Positions 31,692-43,481 of a stretch of 64,000 nt of DNA are shown here, piece by piece; the stretch's first letter is position 1; the number at the start of each line of letters is the position of its first letter. The stretch lies in the NCBI RefSeq assembly GCF_021917145.1, contig NC_061074.1, positions 11,661,051 through 11,725,050 on the forward strand, written 5' to 3'. The translations under genes were made by a program, and so were the position numbers. The notes beneath the pieces were generated by a model that searched no databases, had not been told where the DNA came from, and was given only the letters and a program-made list of their open reading frames with translations. The stretch is from Hypomesus transpacificus. Its lineage: Eukaryota; Chordata; Actinopteri; Osmeriformes; Osmeridae.

Positions 31692-34600
31692 ATGTAGAGT
31701 TAAGAGATGGTTATGGTTGAGCTGGATCGTACCATGTTAATCCTTTTTCATCATTATCTTTGTCAAGAAGATATGTCTGGCCATGTTTTATCCTTTTTTG
31801 AAATTTGTTGTTGATTAATGTAAAGTGACTATGTACAATATATTTAACACTTTAAATCAGAAATGTTTTTCTTATGAATTTCTGTTAATCAGTAACCTCT
31901 TTACACAATTTTTGTATTTCAACAGCAACAATATCTTTTTTTACATTCATATGCACTGATATTGTATACTCAAATCTGCAACCACTGTTTGACATATTCT
32001 ACGGAAAGTTATATTACACATTTTGGAAAAAGGCAATCATCGGTTTCTGTACATGGAAACATGGAATTAAGAAACCCAATATATTTAAACCCATTGACTC
32101 ATGCGATCATTGTTGACGTGGATATGTAAGACAATCGCTGTTTTAATCCTCTTGTTAGCAGTTACGCACATGCTTAACTCACCGTCATAATGGTTGGCTT
32201 GATTTCATTTTGTGGAATCTGACATTCAGACTATTGAGAGGGACAAAGCAGGTGACATTTTCCAGGTGTGTGTTGCCTGTGGTAGACTCCCAACACTTAA
32301 GGTGATATCATTCTGTAAAAGAGATATAGTACATCAAAGTTGTCGGCAAAAATCCCTTTGACTGTACATTTCTTGCTCGACTCTGTCTACAACACTGCAA
32401 TAACGTCATTTGTTTATCACTCCCTATTATGAGAGGATTTCTTCCATAACGTCATGAATTAATCATGGGAACATCAATAATGTATAATATTATGTTCTAC
32501 AAAGATCCCCAAGGGAAATACAACAGAAAATGACAGGAGCCATCTTTGCCTACTCAGACATGGACTTCAGAAGGTACCTTTGATGTCTCTATTAAACATG
32601 ATTTGACCATAAGGATACCATGGGACTGATAAGGTAAATGCAACACTTTCATGCTGGCTCAAGGCCCTAAAGTTCAAAAATTCCCAGTCAGTCGTTATGC
32701 TGTTCATATCAGTCTTTCTGAGCTCAAATTCAACATTAAAGCCAAGCACAGGAGTAACCACACGCCTTGGCAGCCCCAGTTCAGCTAACGTTCCACAGCA
32801 GGGACGAGAATCATTAACGTTTAATCTAGGCAAGGTTTTTCCCCAACAATACCTTTTTTTTGGGTCCCCTCTCTGCTTCATAGGTCCCTCTATATGATAA
32901 TGCAAAAGGCGAGTGTCTCAACCCCTAATTCTTGATCCTCATCTTAAATAATTTTCTTACCTGGGTGAGACAATGGCTTCGACAGCCACCAAATCCTGGG
33001 AAGGATGTCAACAGTGTACAGTACGACCTACATCTGGTGACATTTAATGTTGCTTGGCAATGCATCTGTGATATAGCTACATTCTTGTCCCAGAATGTAC
33101 AGATGAAGGTCGTTTGAAGGACAGTGATGAGTACATTACTGTATGTCCACCCATAGCACCACAGCAGAATTTCTGAAGGAAAACTAGCATTTCTGTTAAG
33201 AAATCGAAACATGCCTGATATCAATTTCAGGGCTAGTTTAGCACCTGATTGGCTAAATCCTTTCATAGCTAGTTTTGAGGAACGCAATCAGTGGCTTAAG
33301 CTCTGTGGGAAGGCTGATTTAGCACGTTGATTTGTGCAACCTTGTGGGAGAGGAGAGATCGGTGGCCTCTCAGAGAATGCTTCCTAATGGTGGACACTGG
33401 GTTAGATCAGACTGTTGGCTGAAGTTCCTACACAGGATAATATTTTTAACTAAAGCACATTTTGGCTATAATCCCACTGTCTGTTTAAATGCAGATGATG
33501 TCATGTTTCATTTAAATTTGTTGTCTTATGAATGCCAACTCAATCTCAACAGCCTGTAAATATAGGACTTAATATGAAGTAAATTAAAGACATGGAGCAT
33601 ATTCACGGGTGACATTTCAGGGCATTCTGCTCTGGCCTCCACTGTCAATTATGGCGTGAAGACAGGCTAGCGTAATTGTGTACGCCATACCATTCCAAAC
33701 ATGTCCCACCACACACAAACACACTCACTCACTCACTCACATACTCCACACTCCACCCCCGCAAATTCAATTTCACCAAACGGTTGACGCGGTTCTCCCC
33801 TGTCTAGGGAATCCTCCACGACTAAGAATGAGGAGGAAAGGTACTTGTCCTCATCTGCTTTTTCCCCTTCTTCTTCTTTTGTCAACCTCTGTCACCAAAA
33901 TGGGAGCTATTAAATAAATTAAAGGTCGTCTGGTGGGGCCTGACAAAGACCAGCGTGATATGAGAGGCCTATTACATGACCTGCTTCTTTGTTCTGTTTT
34001 CCAGACTGACTCTACCCTCCCAGGGGCTCAGTTGTTGCCCCACGCTTCTCAATTACGCCTTTCAAACAGCGTATTCATATCGCACGGAGCCATCTAAAAC
34101 CTCCACACTTGGGCCAAGCAAGGTGAGCTTTCACTGTGCCAAGGTCTTGGCAGCCTCTGCTATCTCTCCCTCACTCATTCTCTGTCTCTCCTCCTCGTGT
34201 CTCGGTGTCGCTCGCCCCCGCGTCCTGCTCAGGTTCTGGTGTGAGGCGACGGTCACGTTGACCCCGCTCTTGCTCAGGTGACACGCGGTGAAACGCGTTG
34301 CCGTGCTGACGTAATCGCCCGTTCCCTCTCTCTCGGCGGTGGCTCTCGTCATTTCTGGCAGTTTCTCCTCCCCCGACGTCTCGCGGGGTGTTGGGGATGC
34401 GGCAGATGTTCCAGGGGCCGATGACGAGAGGTGGCTCCCTCGCAACCTCCTGCTGCTTCCTGTAGCAATTAGAAAGAGGGGTTGCTGGGCCTTCTCCTAA
34501 TGTGTGAATAAATAAAAAGAAACTTGGCAACAGCTCCCTGGAGCTTGGCAGGTTGTCTCCAGTGTCTTGTTATGTGCTTTCTCCACTTCCTGTAGGACTG

Positions 34601-37526
34601 TGAGTATAGCTGAGGAGCCAGAGCTGCACTGTGGTGCGTGGTGGAGAAAGAGAGAAGCGAGTGCCAACGCAACAGCACCACTGAACACTGACCTCACAAT
34701 GCCAGAAACGTGGACCTTTCAAGCATGTTCAAGCAGTGCTCCCTTCAAAAAGCTCGCATTTTTACGAGGATCGGAAAGAAGAGTTTTCACCGGTACAGAC
34801 ATTGGTGGGGCAAATTCCACTCGTTTCCAAACATCCAACGTGATGGCAAATCCATCTTTTTTCATTGACCCATGAACGTACATTTGCCAGAGTGCTACAC
34901 CCTGTCACTGCAATATGAATATGATAATAAGATGTCAAGCCTAAGAGCTCTTCATCATGCCTATAAATATGTATTCATGTATATTAGACCCCAGTAACAT
35001 GGACGGGCTTTGCCTCTTTAGGACACTCCTTTGTTGATGTCATTGACTCGAATTAAATGGGCCCTGTTGGCACCGGTCAGGGCAAACTAAACAGTTATGC
35101 TTGTGGTTGTGGCACTTAGGGCTAACCCTGATGAATAACTTAGCACGTCCTCCCCCTTATCGAAAACCGATGCTCTCAAGTGCATCTTAGCAGTATTGGG
35201 CACCAGTGATGTGGTTCCAAAACCAACCGTTTGCCACTGTATTAGATGTCAGGGCTATTAAAAGCAATTGGAGCCAAAACAAAATCCCCGATGAGACCCT
35301 GTTAGGGTAATTAAGGCTCTTTTAATTAGCTGAATAATGCAATTTAGGAGCGAGTGCAGTGGACCGGCGAAAGAGGAATGTCAGGAGGCAAAGAGAAACC
35401 GATGCAGTGGTCCGTCGGTCGGTGTGAGACGGAGCGAGCGCCGCATGTTGCGTCCCTCTGGGACCCGGGGGCAGATGAACTGGCTTTGGCTGGATCTGGA
35501 GCAGGGTCGAAGGATGGCCTCTGTCTGTGTGTCTGGTTAAAGCAGAGCACTTCCACTATTAAGCCTCCGAGGTGTCTTCATTGTCGTCGTCCCCCCCCAA
35601 CCCCCCCCCCCCCCCCCCCAGCCCCGCACATCTCCAGCCTGCGTGTGTGCCCCTGTCTGTTCCCTGTGTGACTCACTGTGCTATTTGTCAGATTCCATCC
35701 CATATCCTATTCCCCTGCAAAAAAGAGAGGCAGCAGTGGCTACTGTGTTTTTTGGCAAATGAGGCTTACCAACAGAATCTACTGCACAGGCCCCCTGGAG
35801 AACTACTTCTTGGTTGAAGAAAAGATGTCCCTCACCAAGGTCACCTTTAGCCACACTAGAATGAAGATGACTGTGCAACAGCCTCCCCTGTAGACCCAGA
35901 CTAATGTAAGCATTGTGGGAAAACTCCACAGCGAAGCTTTTGTTTTTAATTCTTTGCTTTTGTGGTAGCCGTTAATCCTATTAATAACTCAGTTGTAGAA
36001 AGCAAGACAGTGCTTTTTTGACTGACACTTGCAAGGTACACGAAAAACCTTAGGGAGAAATTGTGTGCACTGGAATTATTTGTTGCAGTCGAATACTTTC
36101 TGCCTCATTTCTTCCGGGGTGCTATTTCTGCAGCATGTGTTTGTATTACCCCTGGCAATTCACTGGGAAGCATAAGTAAACCGAAAAGGAGTCTTTTGTT
36201 TCCACGGAACAAAAATAAAAAAATGAATTCAAGCTTTAATATCTTGATTTGGGGAATTGCTTTGTAGTGCGTTGCTAAGGGCTGCCCCATGCTGTTAAAA
36301 GGGAGGGATGAGATTGTGTTGCATCACTTCAATGGCAGCCAGTGCTCTTGTATTCTGACTTATTTCAGGAGAAGCTGACTGTTCTTCCTTTCCTTCACTG
36401 GCATCTTAGCCTGACCAGCATAGGATGCCATTTCATGACATTACAGAAAAACAACTTCGAAAATATTTTGTATAAATATTAGTAGTTTGTATATATAACC
36501 TGACAATACAGCATCTCATCGTTACAAAACTAAGTCTTATGCCAATCTGCATCCACCCCCACTCCCTGTTCCACTCTGTCTGCAGTGGAAACGTCCCTAA
36601 AAGACCCGCATCTCTGTTCTAAAGTTGCCCAGGCAGCTAAATGCCACGGCCAAATTGGTCCAGCCCTCTTCCATATGCCTCGGCCCGCCCATCTGTCACA
36701 GTGCATGGGGCTCAGATGGCAGCGAGGCTGGCAGTGAGGGGGCAGCAGTTCAGCACATCAGCGCTTCTAGAGACCACGTCCCCTGGCAGCTCTCGTCCTG
36801 TCTCCTGATAGATGACACCCGGGCTGCCAGTCTTTGGGACTTATGTAACGGCCCCTCTGATAAAGTACCTACTCGGACAATTTACCATGGGCTCGATGCT
36901 CTTCCACCATCCTCAAGGTGGCTTATTACAACAAAAGGCTGTGAGGAATATAGGGCTGGTATCCTGTGGTGTTAAAGAGCTCAGGCGTTCTTCTACAGGC
37001 TGCTAGCTTGTGGTTTTGGCCATACACGAATAAAGATGAACAATATTCACCATGAAAAACACCACGCATGGCAATGTTCTGGAACCATCCTGGAGTTGTC
37101 ATAAGCATCAACTTTTCAATACACCGTAGCGTGAAAAACACAGTTCTGGACTGTATCTCAGCATGGCTATCAACTATAGCGTTGGTGTTTGTTTTGATGG
37201 AGACGCAAAAGCCCCTGGGGCCTCCTCTCCACTGGATTCAATTCTTTCTGGGGATCATCTGTGAGATGAAGGAGCCGGAGTCTGCCCTGCAGTGGGCTGT
37301 GACGTAGTTCACCTCTGGCTCTGTGAGAATAGTCAACCCCTCACCATCTGCTCCGAGACATAGAGCCAGCCATCGTCAGCGCTTCAAAAGAAAAAGAAAA
37401 AAGAAATCAAAGGTGTGTTCTCGCTGGTATGAAAGGAAGAGGACACTTTGATATTTTCCCGGGGCTTGCCATATTTGAGGGACCTTTCTCAGCACTGCCG
37501 ATGACCTGGTTCTTGTTGGTCATTGG
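31692..37526. other. Intergenic, no gene seen
   Basis: After the IGSF5 stop codon the sequence is AT-rich, with a likely IGSF5 3' UTR at first. A C run lies at about 35590-35620. No exon chain, domain or RNA gene could be supported. The many short open frames lack coding-type composition and do not resemble known proteins. Confidence 0.5.
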
Positions 37527-37997
37527 ATGGAGTCTTTGTCACAGTATGGATGGGGACCAAGGAGCATGTCTCCACAGTCAGCAGGATGTAGGCTGAATCC
37601 CACCAGGAAGCTCTTTTCCCTCACATCAAACAAACATGTAACAGCGATGCAAGCTGGGCCGGACAGCTCCCTCTCAATTCTCAATTCTCAATTGAACACA
37701 AGGATGCGGTCATGCGACAGCACACTTAGGACTGAGATAACTACTGAGTTGGCCTGTTTTGAAGCTGATTTGAGGGATTTGCTACATGTTCTGCTGCTGA
37801 ACTTCCAGTGCTGTGTCAGGTGGTCTGAACAGCAACTTGAAAACGTTGAGGGTCTTGAAAAAGAGGCTTTCGGTTTATCTCAACAGGCTGCTGAGGCTAA
37901 ACTCTGTGCAGACTTTTATCGAGACTCACAGCTGTCAGTTTTGGATGATCCCCTATTGAGAAGTGTAACTTTGGCATGTAGTATTGTTGAACCTTGA
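37527..37997 (+). CDS. Unidentified 156-residue ORF with downstream AATAAA
   Basis: I do not recognise this protein. The last hundred residues look protein-like: amphipathic helical composition with heptad-like spacing (TELACFEADLRDLLHVLL, then SEQQLENVEGLEKEAFGLSQ), in contrast to neighbouring frames. The stop is followed 17 bp later by a canonical AATAAA at 38015-38020. The first 50 residues look less convincing, so the real coding start or an exon boundary may lie near 37680-37710. It could be the last exon of an unseen gene, a retrocopy of a coiled-coil protein gene, or chance. A loose resemblance to the C-terminal part of HAUS8-like augmin subunits came to mind but is too weak to name it. 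Confidence 0.35.
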   Translation: MESLSQYGWGPRSMSPQSAGCRLNPTRKLFSLTSNKHVTAMQAGPDSSLSILNSQLNTRMRSCDSTLRTEITTELACFEADLRDLLHVLLLNFQCCVRWSEQQLENVEGLEKEAFGLSQQAAEAKLCADFYRDSQLSVLDDPLLRSVTLACSIVEP

Positions 37998-38014
37998 CAT
38001 AGGGTTTTTGTCTC

Positions 38015-38020
38015 AATAAA
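38015..38020 (+). promoter_or_regulatory. Polyadenylation signal after the unidentified ORF
   Basis: AATAAA 17 bp past the stop codon of the ORF at 37527-37997. No genomic poly-A run follows it. Confidence 0.45.
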
Positions 38021-41000
38021 GATTGTGGTGGCAAACACTCAAATGTTGTGTACGTAGATATATACTGGTTTTCTTAGATGTTTCATTCTTTCTTAGACTT
38101 ACAAAGAAGTATGACTGTGAGATTCTCTTCATCAACTTGTTTTCCCAAGAGACATTTTATGCTACATGAACATTTATTGTACTACATAAAGATCAACACA
38201 TCATATAAATAAGATTGTGTTCATATTGCATTAACACAATACATATGCAGATTGATTTTGATCTGTCTTGTTGTTTGTTGAGACGCTAACTTTCTTTTTT
38301 ATATTCCCACTAGAATACATTTGATTTGGATTAATTAACAAACTGATGAGGAGAGGCACAACGGATGAAATCAATCTATTAGGCAAGGAAATGTATAATC
38401 CCAGCCACTGGCTCGTGGGCTCAAGATCTGGATGTCTACCAATGACTGAGAGGACTGAGGAAAACCTGACCATAAGGCTTTATAGACGGACGGTGAAAGC
38501 TTTCATTTTAACTGTCTATCCATTCAATTTTAGCGCTGATGGAAGTCACAAAAATTACCTGAGTATCTGAGTGTTGACCAGAGACTCCTTCGGGTTATCA
38601 GCAACCAATTGAGTAGTTCCCTCTATTTAACTCACATGGACCACTACATGACAGTGTAGTGACAAATCTGTTCCTTTCATGAGTGATGACATAGAGGGTT
38701 TTCCTGTGATAGCAAACACATTTTTTAGTAGTGTAATATTTCATTTTTAACCACTTCTGACAAGCAACATCCCGCAGCGCTAATTTGACAAATATGTTAG
38801 AAATGCTATAAGGACATTATTTGCTTGAGGTGACAATGAAATTGCCTTTCCCCTGACTTAAATAATAAATATACATTGTTGATGTATGTTCGTCACAATC
38901 ACTGTTTGAGTGGAGGATTATTGTGATGTCATGTATAGATCGGCATCCCAAGGTATGCTCAAACAGCTTGACACGCTTTACCATTCTGTTTTCCGGTTTG
39001 CAACTTCGAAAAATATCACTGCATACTTTATTCTCAAGTGACCCTCCCTGCCTCGTCAAAATAAAAAAAATAAGAACACATTACAATGGAAATATTAATC
39101 AACTTAATATGCCTTATATTCCCTCCAATACATTCTCACAGATACATCCTAATGTTTTACAACAACTAAATTCTTCCCTGTCTGCATATTATTATTTTTA
39201 TGTTACTCCTTGCTGTAATTTCAGTGCGGGCATGTCCTGCCCCTGTTTTCACCAATGTTTTGTGACAATCATTGTTTTATGTGTTTACATTTCCAGCCCT
39301 TTCCCCTTTCCCCTCAAGTGACTTCTGCAACTTGCCTGGCTGCCATACGCCATAAGAATGGGTTCTTAATAACTTGCCTGGTTAAATAAAAGTTAAAATA
39401 AGAAACAAAATAAGGTCAGTAGCTTTTCAACCTTTGGCGGAGGGATAAAGAGAGCGATAAAAAGAGAGAGGAAAAAGAGAGCCTTTGGGGCAAATTCCAC
39501 TCCACACTTAAACACTGCCCTCTATTATTTACACATCGTTAAATACCCAATTTGCATGCATTAGACAGGATTCCAGAGATGACTACCTTGGCTAGCCAGT
39601 GGCATGTGCTCTGGGCATGGTCCTGTGTCAGTGCTTAGCCCCCCAGCTCTTGTAACATGCTACCCTATAGCTGTCCCTCCACACAGAAGGATTCAGAGCT
39701 ATTGATGACAGGGCATGAGTAATAGATCTAAGAGGACATGATTTACTCCCCAATGTTCCACCTTCCTTTATGGAGACCTAGAGCCATCGATTACTACAGT
39801 GTCTCAGCTTCTTAGTCTCATTTAGGCTAAATAGACTAACCTTGTGTGGAGGTCATATAGCCTCTTTCTTCCCCCGTGTCCTAACAAAGACATTTGTCCG
39901 GGCAGTGGGTGGAGGAGAAATAATTATCAGGGTTTTCAGCTAATGGGTATTGATAGGCCATCAGTACTGTAACCTCCTGGCTTTTTAAGGCCTGTTCAGG
40001 GGCCGTTTGACTTATCTCAGCAATTTTGTCTTGTATATAAAACGACTTCACTTAATCTGTCAAAACACTTTTCAATCATGTAATTGGAGTTAACCAAGGT
40101 CTTATGGCTGTGCAGTGATTAAGCTTTGAGCCATCTTTCCTTTGATATTTGAATGCTGGGTATTGAGGTCCACACTTCTTCAAGCTCCAGCCAGTACTGA
40201 GTCTGAGGTCTACTATAGATTGTGACATCCTTTCTAAGGCTGGTTTGTGGATAAGGTGATGTAAGCTAGTTCAAAACAGTGATGTCTTTCCCTCCTTTTA
40301 TTTCTCTTCCCTCACTCTCTGGCTCTCTCAGACTAGCCTATTTTTCTGGAGAGTTTAACACCCTTCATGGTGGAAATTGAAAGCAAACATGGATGCCGTT
40401 TCCAGGCAACAGGGCAACAGTGTAAGATTATACTTGTCTTTTACCCTTTTCTAACCCTGTTCTTCCGTATCCTTCAAGCTGGACTAAGTCAAGCAATATG
40501 GAGTGTTTGTTTACTTCCATTGGAAACTCTCTGTCTGTTTACAGTTGGAAAATCACGTGTCGGTCCCCGTTGACTTAGCCAGACGTTTTCGTTGCGGCTG
40601 CAGAATGCATTATGCATTTCATTTGAAGGGACTGAGCTGTAGACATTTCCATTCAGCCTTTTACAATATTAAGCAGCAATCTACGTTTTTTTTTTTCTTC
40701 CGTCAATGCATTTTGCCAAATGATAAGTGCCCATGGTTTTTCCAGTCAATCATATCTGCAGTCAACCACATTCTGAAATCTTATAGATTTTTTAATATCT
40801 TAGCTCATTGTGTATGCGTTTCACTTATGTTGATGTAACGTATTTGCAGTACTGAGGTGGACTCATCAGGCAATGTTATTATAATATGCTTATCACTTGA
40901 TTTGAATTAAAAGTCTATTGATTATACCCTAACAACAATTCACATTATAGGCTAACTATCATTCAATATATAGATTCAATTATTTAAAGAAGGATGCATT

Positions 41001-41209
41001 AAATTGACTAATTGCTATTTGGATTTACTTCCATGAAATGGCTTAAAGCATGGGGTCTTTTGGGTTGGAAATATACCCCCGTTGTTGCCCGTATTTCTAA
41101 ACACATCCATCGATGACAATTGCTGACAGTGCAAATCGACTTGGTACAAGTCCATTTGTAATACAGTTGGTATTGATTAAGAACACAGCAAGGGAAGACA
41201 AGTTGAGGA
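38021..41209. other. Intergenic with a repeat-like tail
   Basis: No gene is seen. At about 39335-39415 the text AACTTGCCTGGTTAAATAAA followed by AGTTAAAATAA resembles the 3' tail of a widespread fish retroelement (annotated separately). The rest is AT-rich unique-looking sequence. Confidence 0.5.
39335..39415 (+). repeat. Retroelement 3'-tail-like sequence
   Basis: The segment with two copies of AACTTGCCTGG and a TTAAATAAA-type end resembles the common fish repeat tail of the form 'cttgcctagttaaataaaggttaaat'. The family (perhaps LINE-like) is recalled from memory and not certain. Confidence 0.4.
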
Positions 41210-41285
41210 CCGCACCAGAAGCAAAATGGAAAGTCGTTTTTGTGACTAGGTGCAGGGAGGACCCAGACGCAAGAAGATAGATGAG

Positions 41286-41340
41286 GCAGGATGCAGGATG
41301 CAGGATGCAGGATGCAGGATGCAGGATGCAGGATGCAGGA
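41286..41340 (+). repeat. 7-bp minisatellite (GCAGGAT)n
   Basis: About eight perfect copies of GCAGGAT in a row. It lies just left of the 14-bp array. Confidence 0.95.
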
Positions 41341-41382
41341 ACAAAAGTCTTTACTGAGGAACGTAGACAGCAGGGATAAACC

Positions 41383-41665
41383 ACAAGAAACACACCACAA
41401 GAAACACACCACAAGAAACACAACACAGGAAACACACCAACGGAAACACACCACAAGAAACACCACAGGAAACACACCACAAGAAACACACCACAAGAAA
41501 CACACCACAAGAAACACACCACAAGAAACACACCACAAGAAACACACCACAGGAAACACACCACAAGAAACACACCACAGGAAACACACCACAAGAAACA
41601 CACCACAAGAAACACAACACAAGAAACACACCACAAGAAACCCACCACAAGAAACACACCACAAC
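41383..41665 (+). repeat. 14-bp minisatellite (ACAAGAAACACACC)n, about 20 copies
   Basis: Around 20 copies of a 14-bp unit, with AGG and small-deletion variants. Because 14 is not a multiple of three and no frame of the unit makes a stop, several frames stay open on both strands. This produces long Cys/Val-rich (minus) and Thr/His-rich (plus) ORFs that are not genes. There are no unique spacers, so it is not a CRISPR-like array. Confidence 0.95.
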
Positions 41666-41820
41666 AACTGACCAAGACTGAACAAATAACAGGGACTTAA
41701 ATATCAAACCAAACAAAACACAGGTGAACTACACTAACGAGACCATTGAGAGACATTCAACAGGCGAACCTTTTAAACACAGAACACAGGGACACACTAG
41801 GGCAGGCAAACAGAGACATA

Positions 41821-42042
41821 CAGTGCCCTCCAAAAGTATTGGAACAGTGAGGCCAATTCCTTTATTTTTGCTGTAGACTGAAAACATTTGGGCTTGACAT
41901 CAAACGATGAATGTGAAACCAGAGATCAACGTTTCAGCTTTTATTTCCAGGTATTTACATCAGGATCTGATGCACAAATTAGAAAATATCACCTTTTTGT
42001 TCGAACCCACCCATTTGTCACGTGAGCAAAAGTATTGGAACA
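41821..42042 (+). repeat. Left terminal inverted repeat of Tc1 element
   Basis: About 222 bp, matching the reverse complement of 43260-43481 with scattered differences. It includes two direct-repeat binding-type motifs at its ends. Confidence 0.92.
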
Positions 42043-42159
42043 TATGACTGACAGGTGTGTTTTGTTGCCCAGGTGTGTCCTATCACATACATTATTCAAT
42101 CAATAAATACCACTGAATGTCTACACTCAGGTTCAGATTGGGTAAGATAGGTTTTGTCT

Positions 42160-43227
42160 ATGCAGACTGTATTCAGAGGTGAAAACAACATGAAAACCGG
42201 AGCGCTGTCTTTGGGTGAAAAACAAGCAATTGTGAGTCTTAGAGAAGATGGAAAATCAATCAGAGCCATTGCAGAAACATTGGCCATAGCCAGTACAACC
42301 ATTTGGAATGTCCTGAAGAAGAAGAAAACTACTGGTGTACTAAGTAACAGACGTCAAACAGGTAGACCAAGGAAAACATCAGCAGTTGATGACAGAAACA
42401 TTGTGAGAGCTGTAAAGAAAGACCCTAAAACAACTGTTAGTGAGATCAGCAACAACCTCCAGATGGCAGGAGTGAAGGTATCACTATCTACTGTTCGCAG
42501 AAGACTTCATGAACAAAAGTACAAGGGCTACACCAGAAGATGCAAACCACTCATTAGCAAGAAGAATAGGAAGGCCAGGCTGGAATTTGCCAAAAAGTAC
42601 AGAGATGAACCTCAAAAATTCTGGGACAAAGTTTTATGGACTGATGAGACAAAGATTAACTTTTACCAAAGTGATGGAAAGGCTAAAGTTTGGAGAAAGA
42701 AAGGAACTGCTCATGATCCCAAACACACAAGCTCATCTGTGAAACACGGTGGAGGTAATGTCATGGCTTGGGCTTGCATGGCTTCTTCTAGGACGGGCTC
42801 ATTAATCTTCATTGAGGATGTAACACATGATGGCAGCAGCAAAATGAACTCGGAAGTCTACAGAAACATTTTGTCTGCCAATTTAAGGAAAGATGCAACC
42901 AAACTGATTGGCAGAGCCTTCATCATGCAGCAAGATAACGACCCAAAACACACTGCCAAAACAACAAAGGAGTTCATCAGGGGCAAGAAATGGAAGGTAT
43001 TAGACTGGCCAAGTCAATCTCCAGACTTAAACCCTATAGAGCATGCATTTTACCTGCTTAAGAGGAGACTGAAGGGAGGAACCCCACAAAACAAACAACA
43101 ACTGAAAGAGGCTGCAGTGAAAGCCTGGGAAAGCATCAAAAAGGAAGAATGCAAAAGTTTGGTGACGTCAATGGGTCACAGACTTGCTGCAGTTATTGAA
43201 AGCAAAGGATTTGCAACTAAATATTAA
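42160..43227 (+). CDS. Tc1-like transposase, intact, DD34E
   Basis: A 355-residue uninterrupted frame from the ATG at 42160 to TAA at 43227, a normal length for Tc1 transposases. It has an N-terminal paired-like helix-turn-helix region (about residues 15-115) joined through the AT-hook-like GRPRKT at about 68-73. The catalytic domain contains DETKIN (Asp162), QQDNDPKHT (Asp259) and SPDLNPIEH (Glu294); 34 residues lie between the second Asp and the Glu, the Tc1 DD34E signature. The glycine-rich GGGNVMAWAC box is present, with Ala in place of the more usual Gly after Trp. The enzyme cuts and pastes the element via its inverted repeats. Nothing visible disables it, but activity is not proven. 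Confidence 0.95.
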   Translation: MQTVFRGENNMKTGALSLGEKQAIVSLREDGKSIRAIAETLAIASTTIWNVLKKKKTTGVLSNRRQTGRPRKTSAVDDRNIVRAVKKDPKTTVSEISNNLQMAGVKVSLSTVRRRLHEQKYKGYTRRCKPLISKKNRKARLEFAKKYRDEPQKFWDKVLWTDETKINFYQSDGKAKVWRKKGTAHDPKHTSSSVKHGGGNVMAWACMASSRTGSLIFIEDVTHDGSSKMNSEVYRNILSANLRKDATKLIGRAFIMQQDNDPKHTAKTTKEFIRGKKWKVLDWPSQSPDLNPIEHAFYLLKRRLKGGTPQNKQQLKEAAVKAWESIKKEECKSLVTSMGHRLAAVIESKGFATKY

Positions 43228-43259
43228 GTCTTATTCACTTAAATATGTTTTAAGTATAT

Positions 43260-43481
43260 CTGTTCCAATACTTTTGATCACATGACAAATGGGTGGATTC
43301 AAACAAAATGTGATATTTTCTTAGTTGTGCATCAGATCCTGATGTAAATACCTGGAAATAAAAGCTGAAACGTTGATCTCTGGTCTCACGTTCATTATTT
43401 GATGTCAAGCCCAAATGTTTTCAGTCTACAGCAAAAATAAAGGAATTCGCCTCACTGTTCCAATACTTTTGGAGGGCACTG
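43260..43481 (-). repeat. Right terminal inverted repeat of Tc1 element
   Basis: Inverted copy of the left repeat, ending GGAGGGCACTG before the TA duplication. Confidence 0.92.

Larger units (their letters stand above)
41821..43481 (+). mobile_element. Complete Tc1/mariner-type transposon, 1,661 bp, IR/DR class
   Basis: The element is flanked by TA on both sides (41819-41820 and 43482-43483), the Tc1/mariner target duplication. Terminal inverted repeats of about 222 bp (41821-42042 and 43260-43481) begin CAGTGCCCTCCAAAAGTATT. Each repeat carries the 16-bp motif CAAAAGTATTGGAACA at its outer and inner end (41831-41846, 42027-42042, 43261-43276, 43456-43471), the IR/DR arrangement known from Sleeping Beauty-like fish elements. 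The transposase frame inside is open from start to stop. The two long inverted repeats still match closely, which indicates a fairly young insertion. Confidence 0.96.

Noticed and set aside
33976-34530. Overlapping ORFs of 100-119 residues on both strands in a GC-richer patch
   Set aside because: The open frames on both strands reflect GC-rich sequence with few stops; no domain or splice context supports a gene.
41383-41665. CRISPR-like regular array
   Set aside because: There are no unique spacers between units and the host is clearly a vertebrate; it is a minisatellite.
41008-41685. 225-residue Cys/Val-rich minus-strand ORF (with 192- and 121-residue companions in other frames)
   Set aside because: It is the translation of a 14-bp minisatellite; the same peptide appears in several frames because the unit has no stop and is not a multiple of three.
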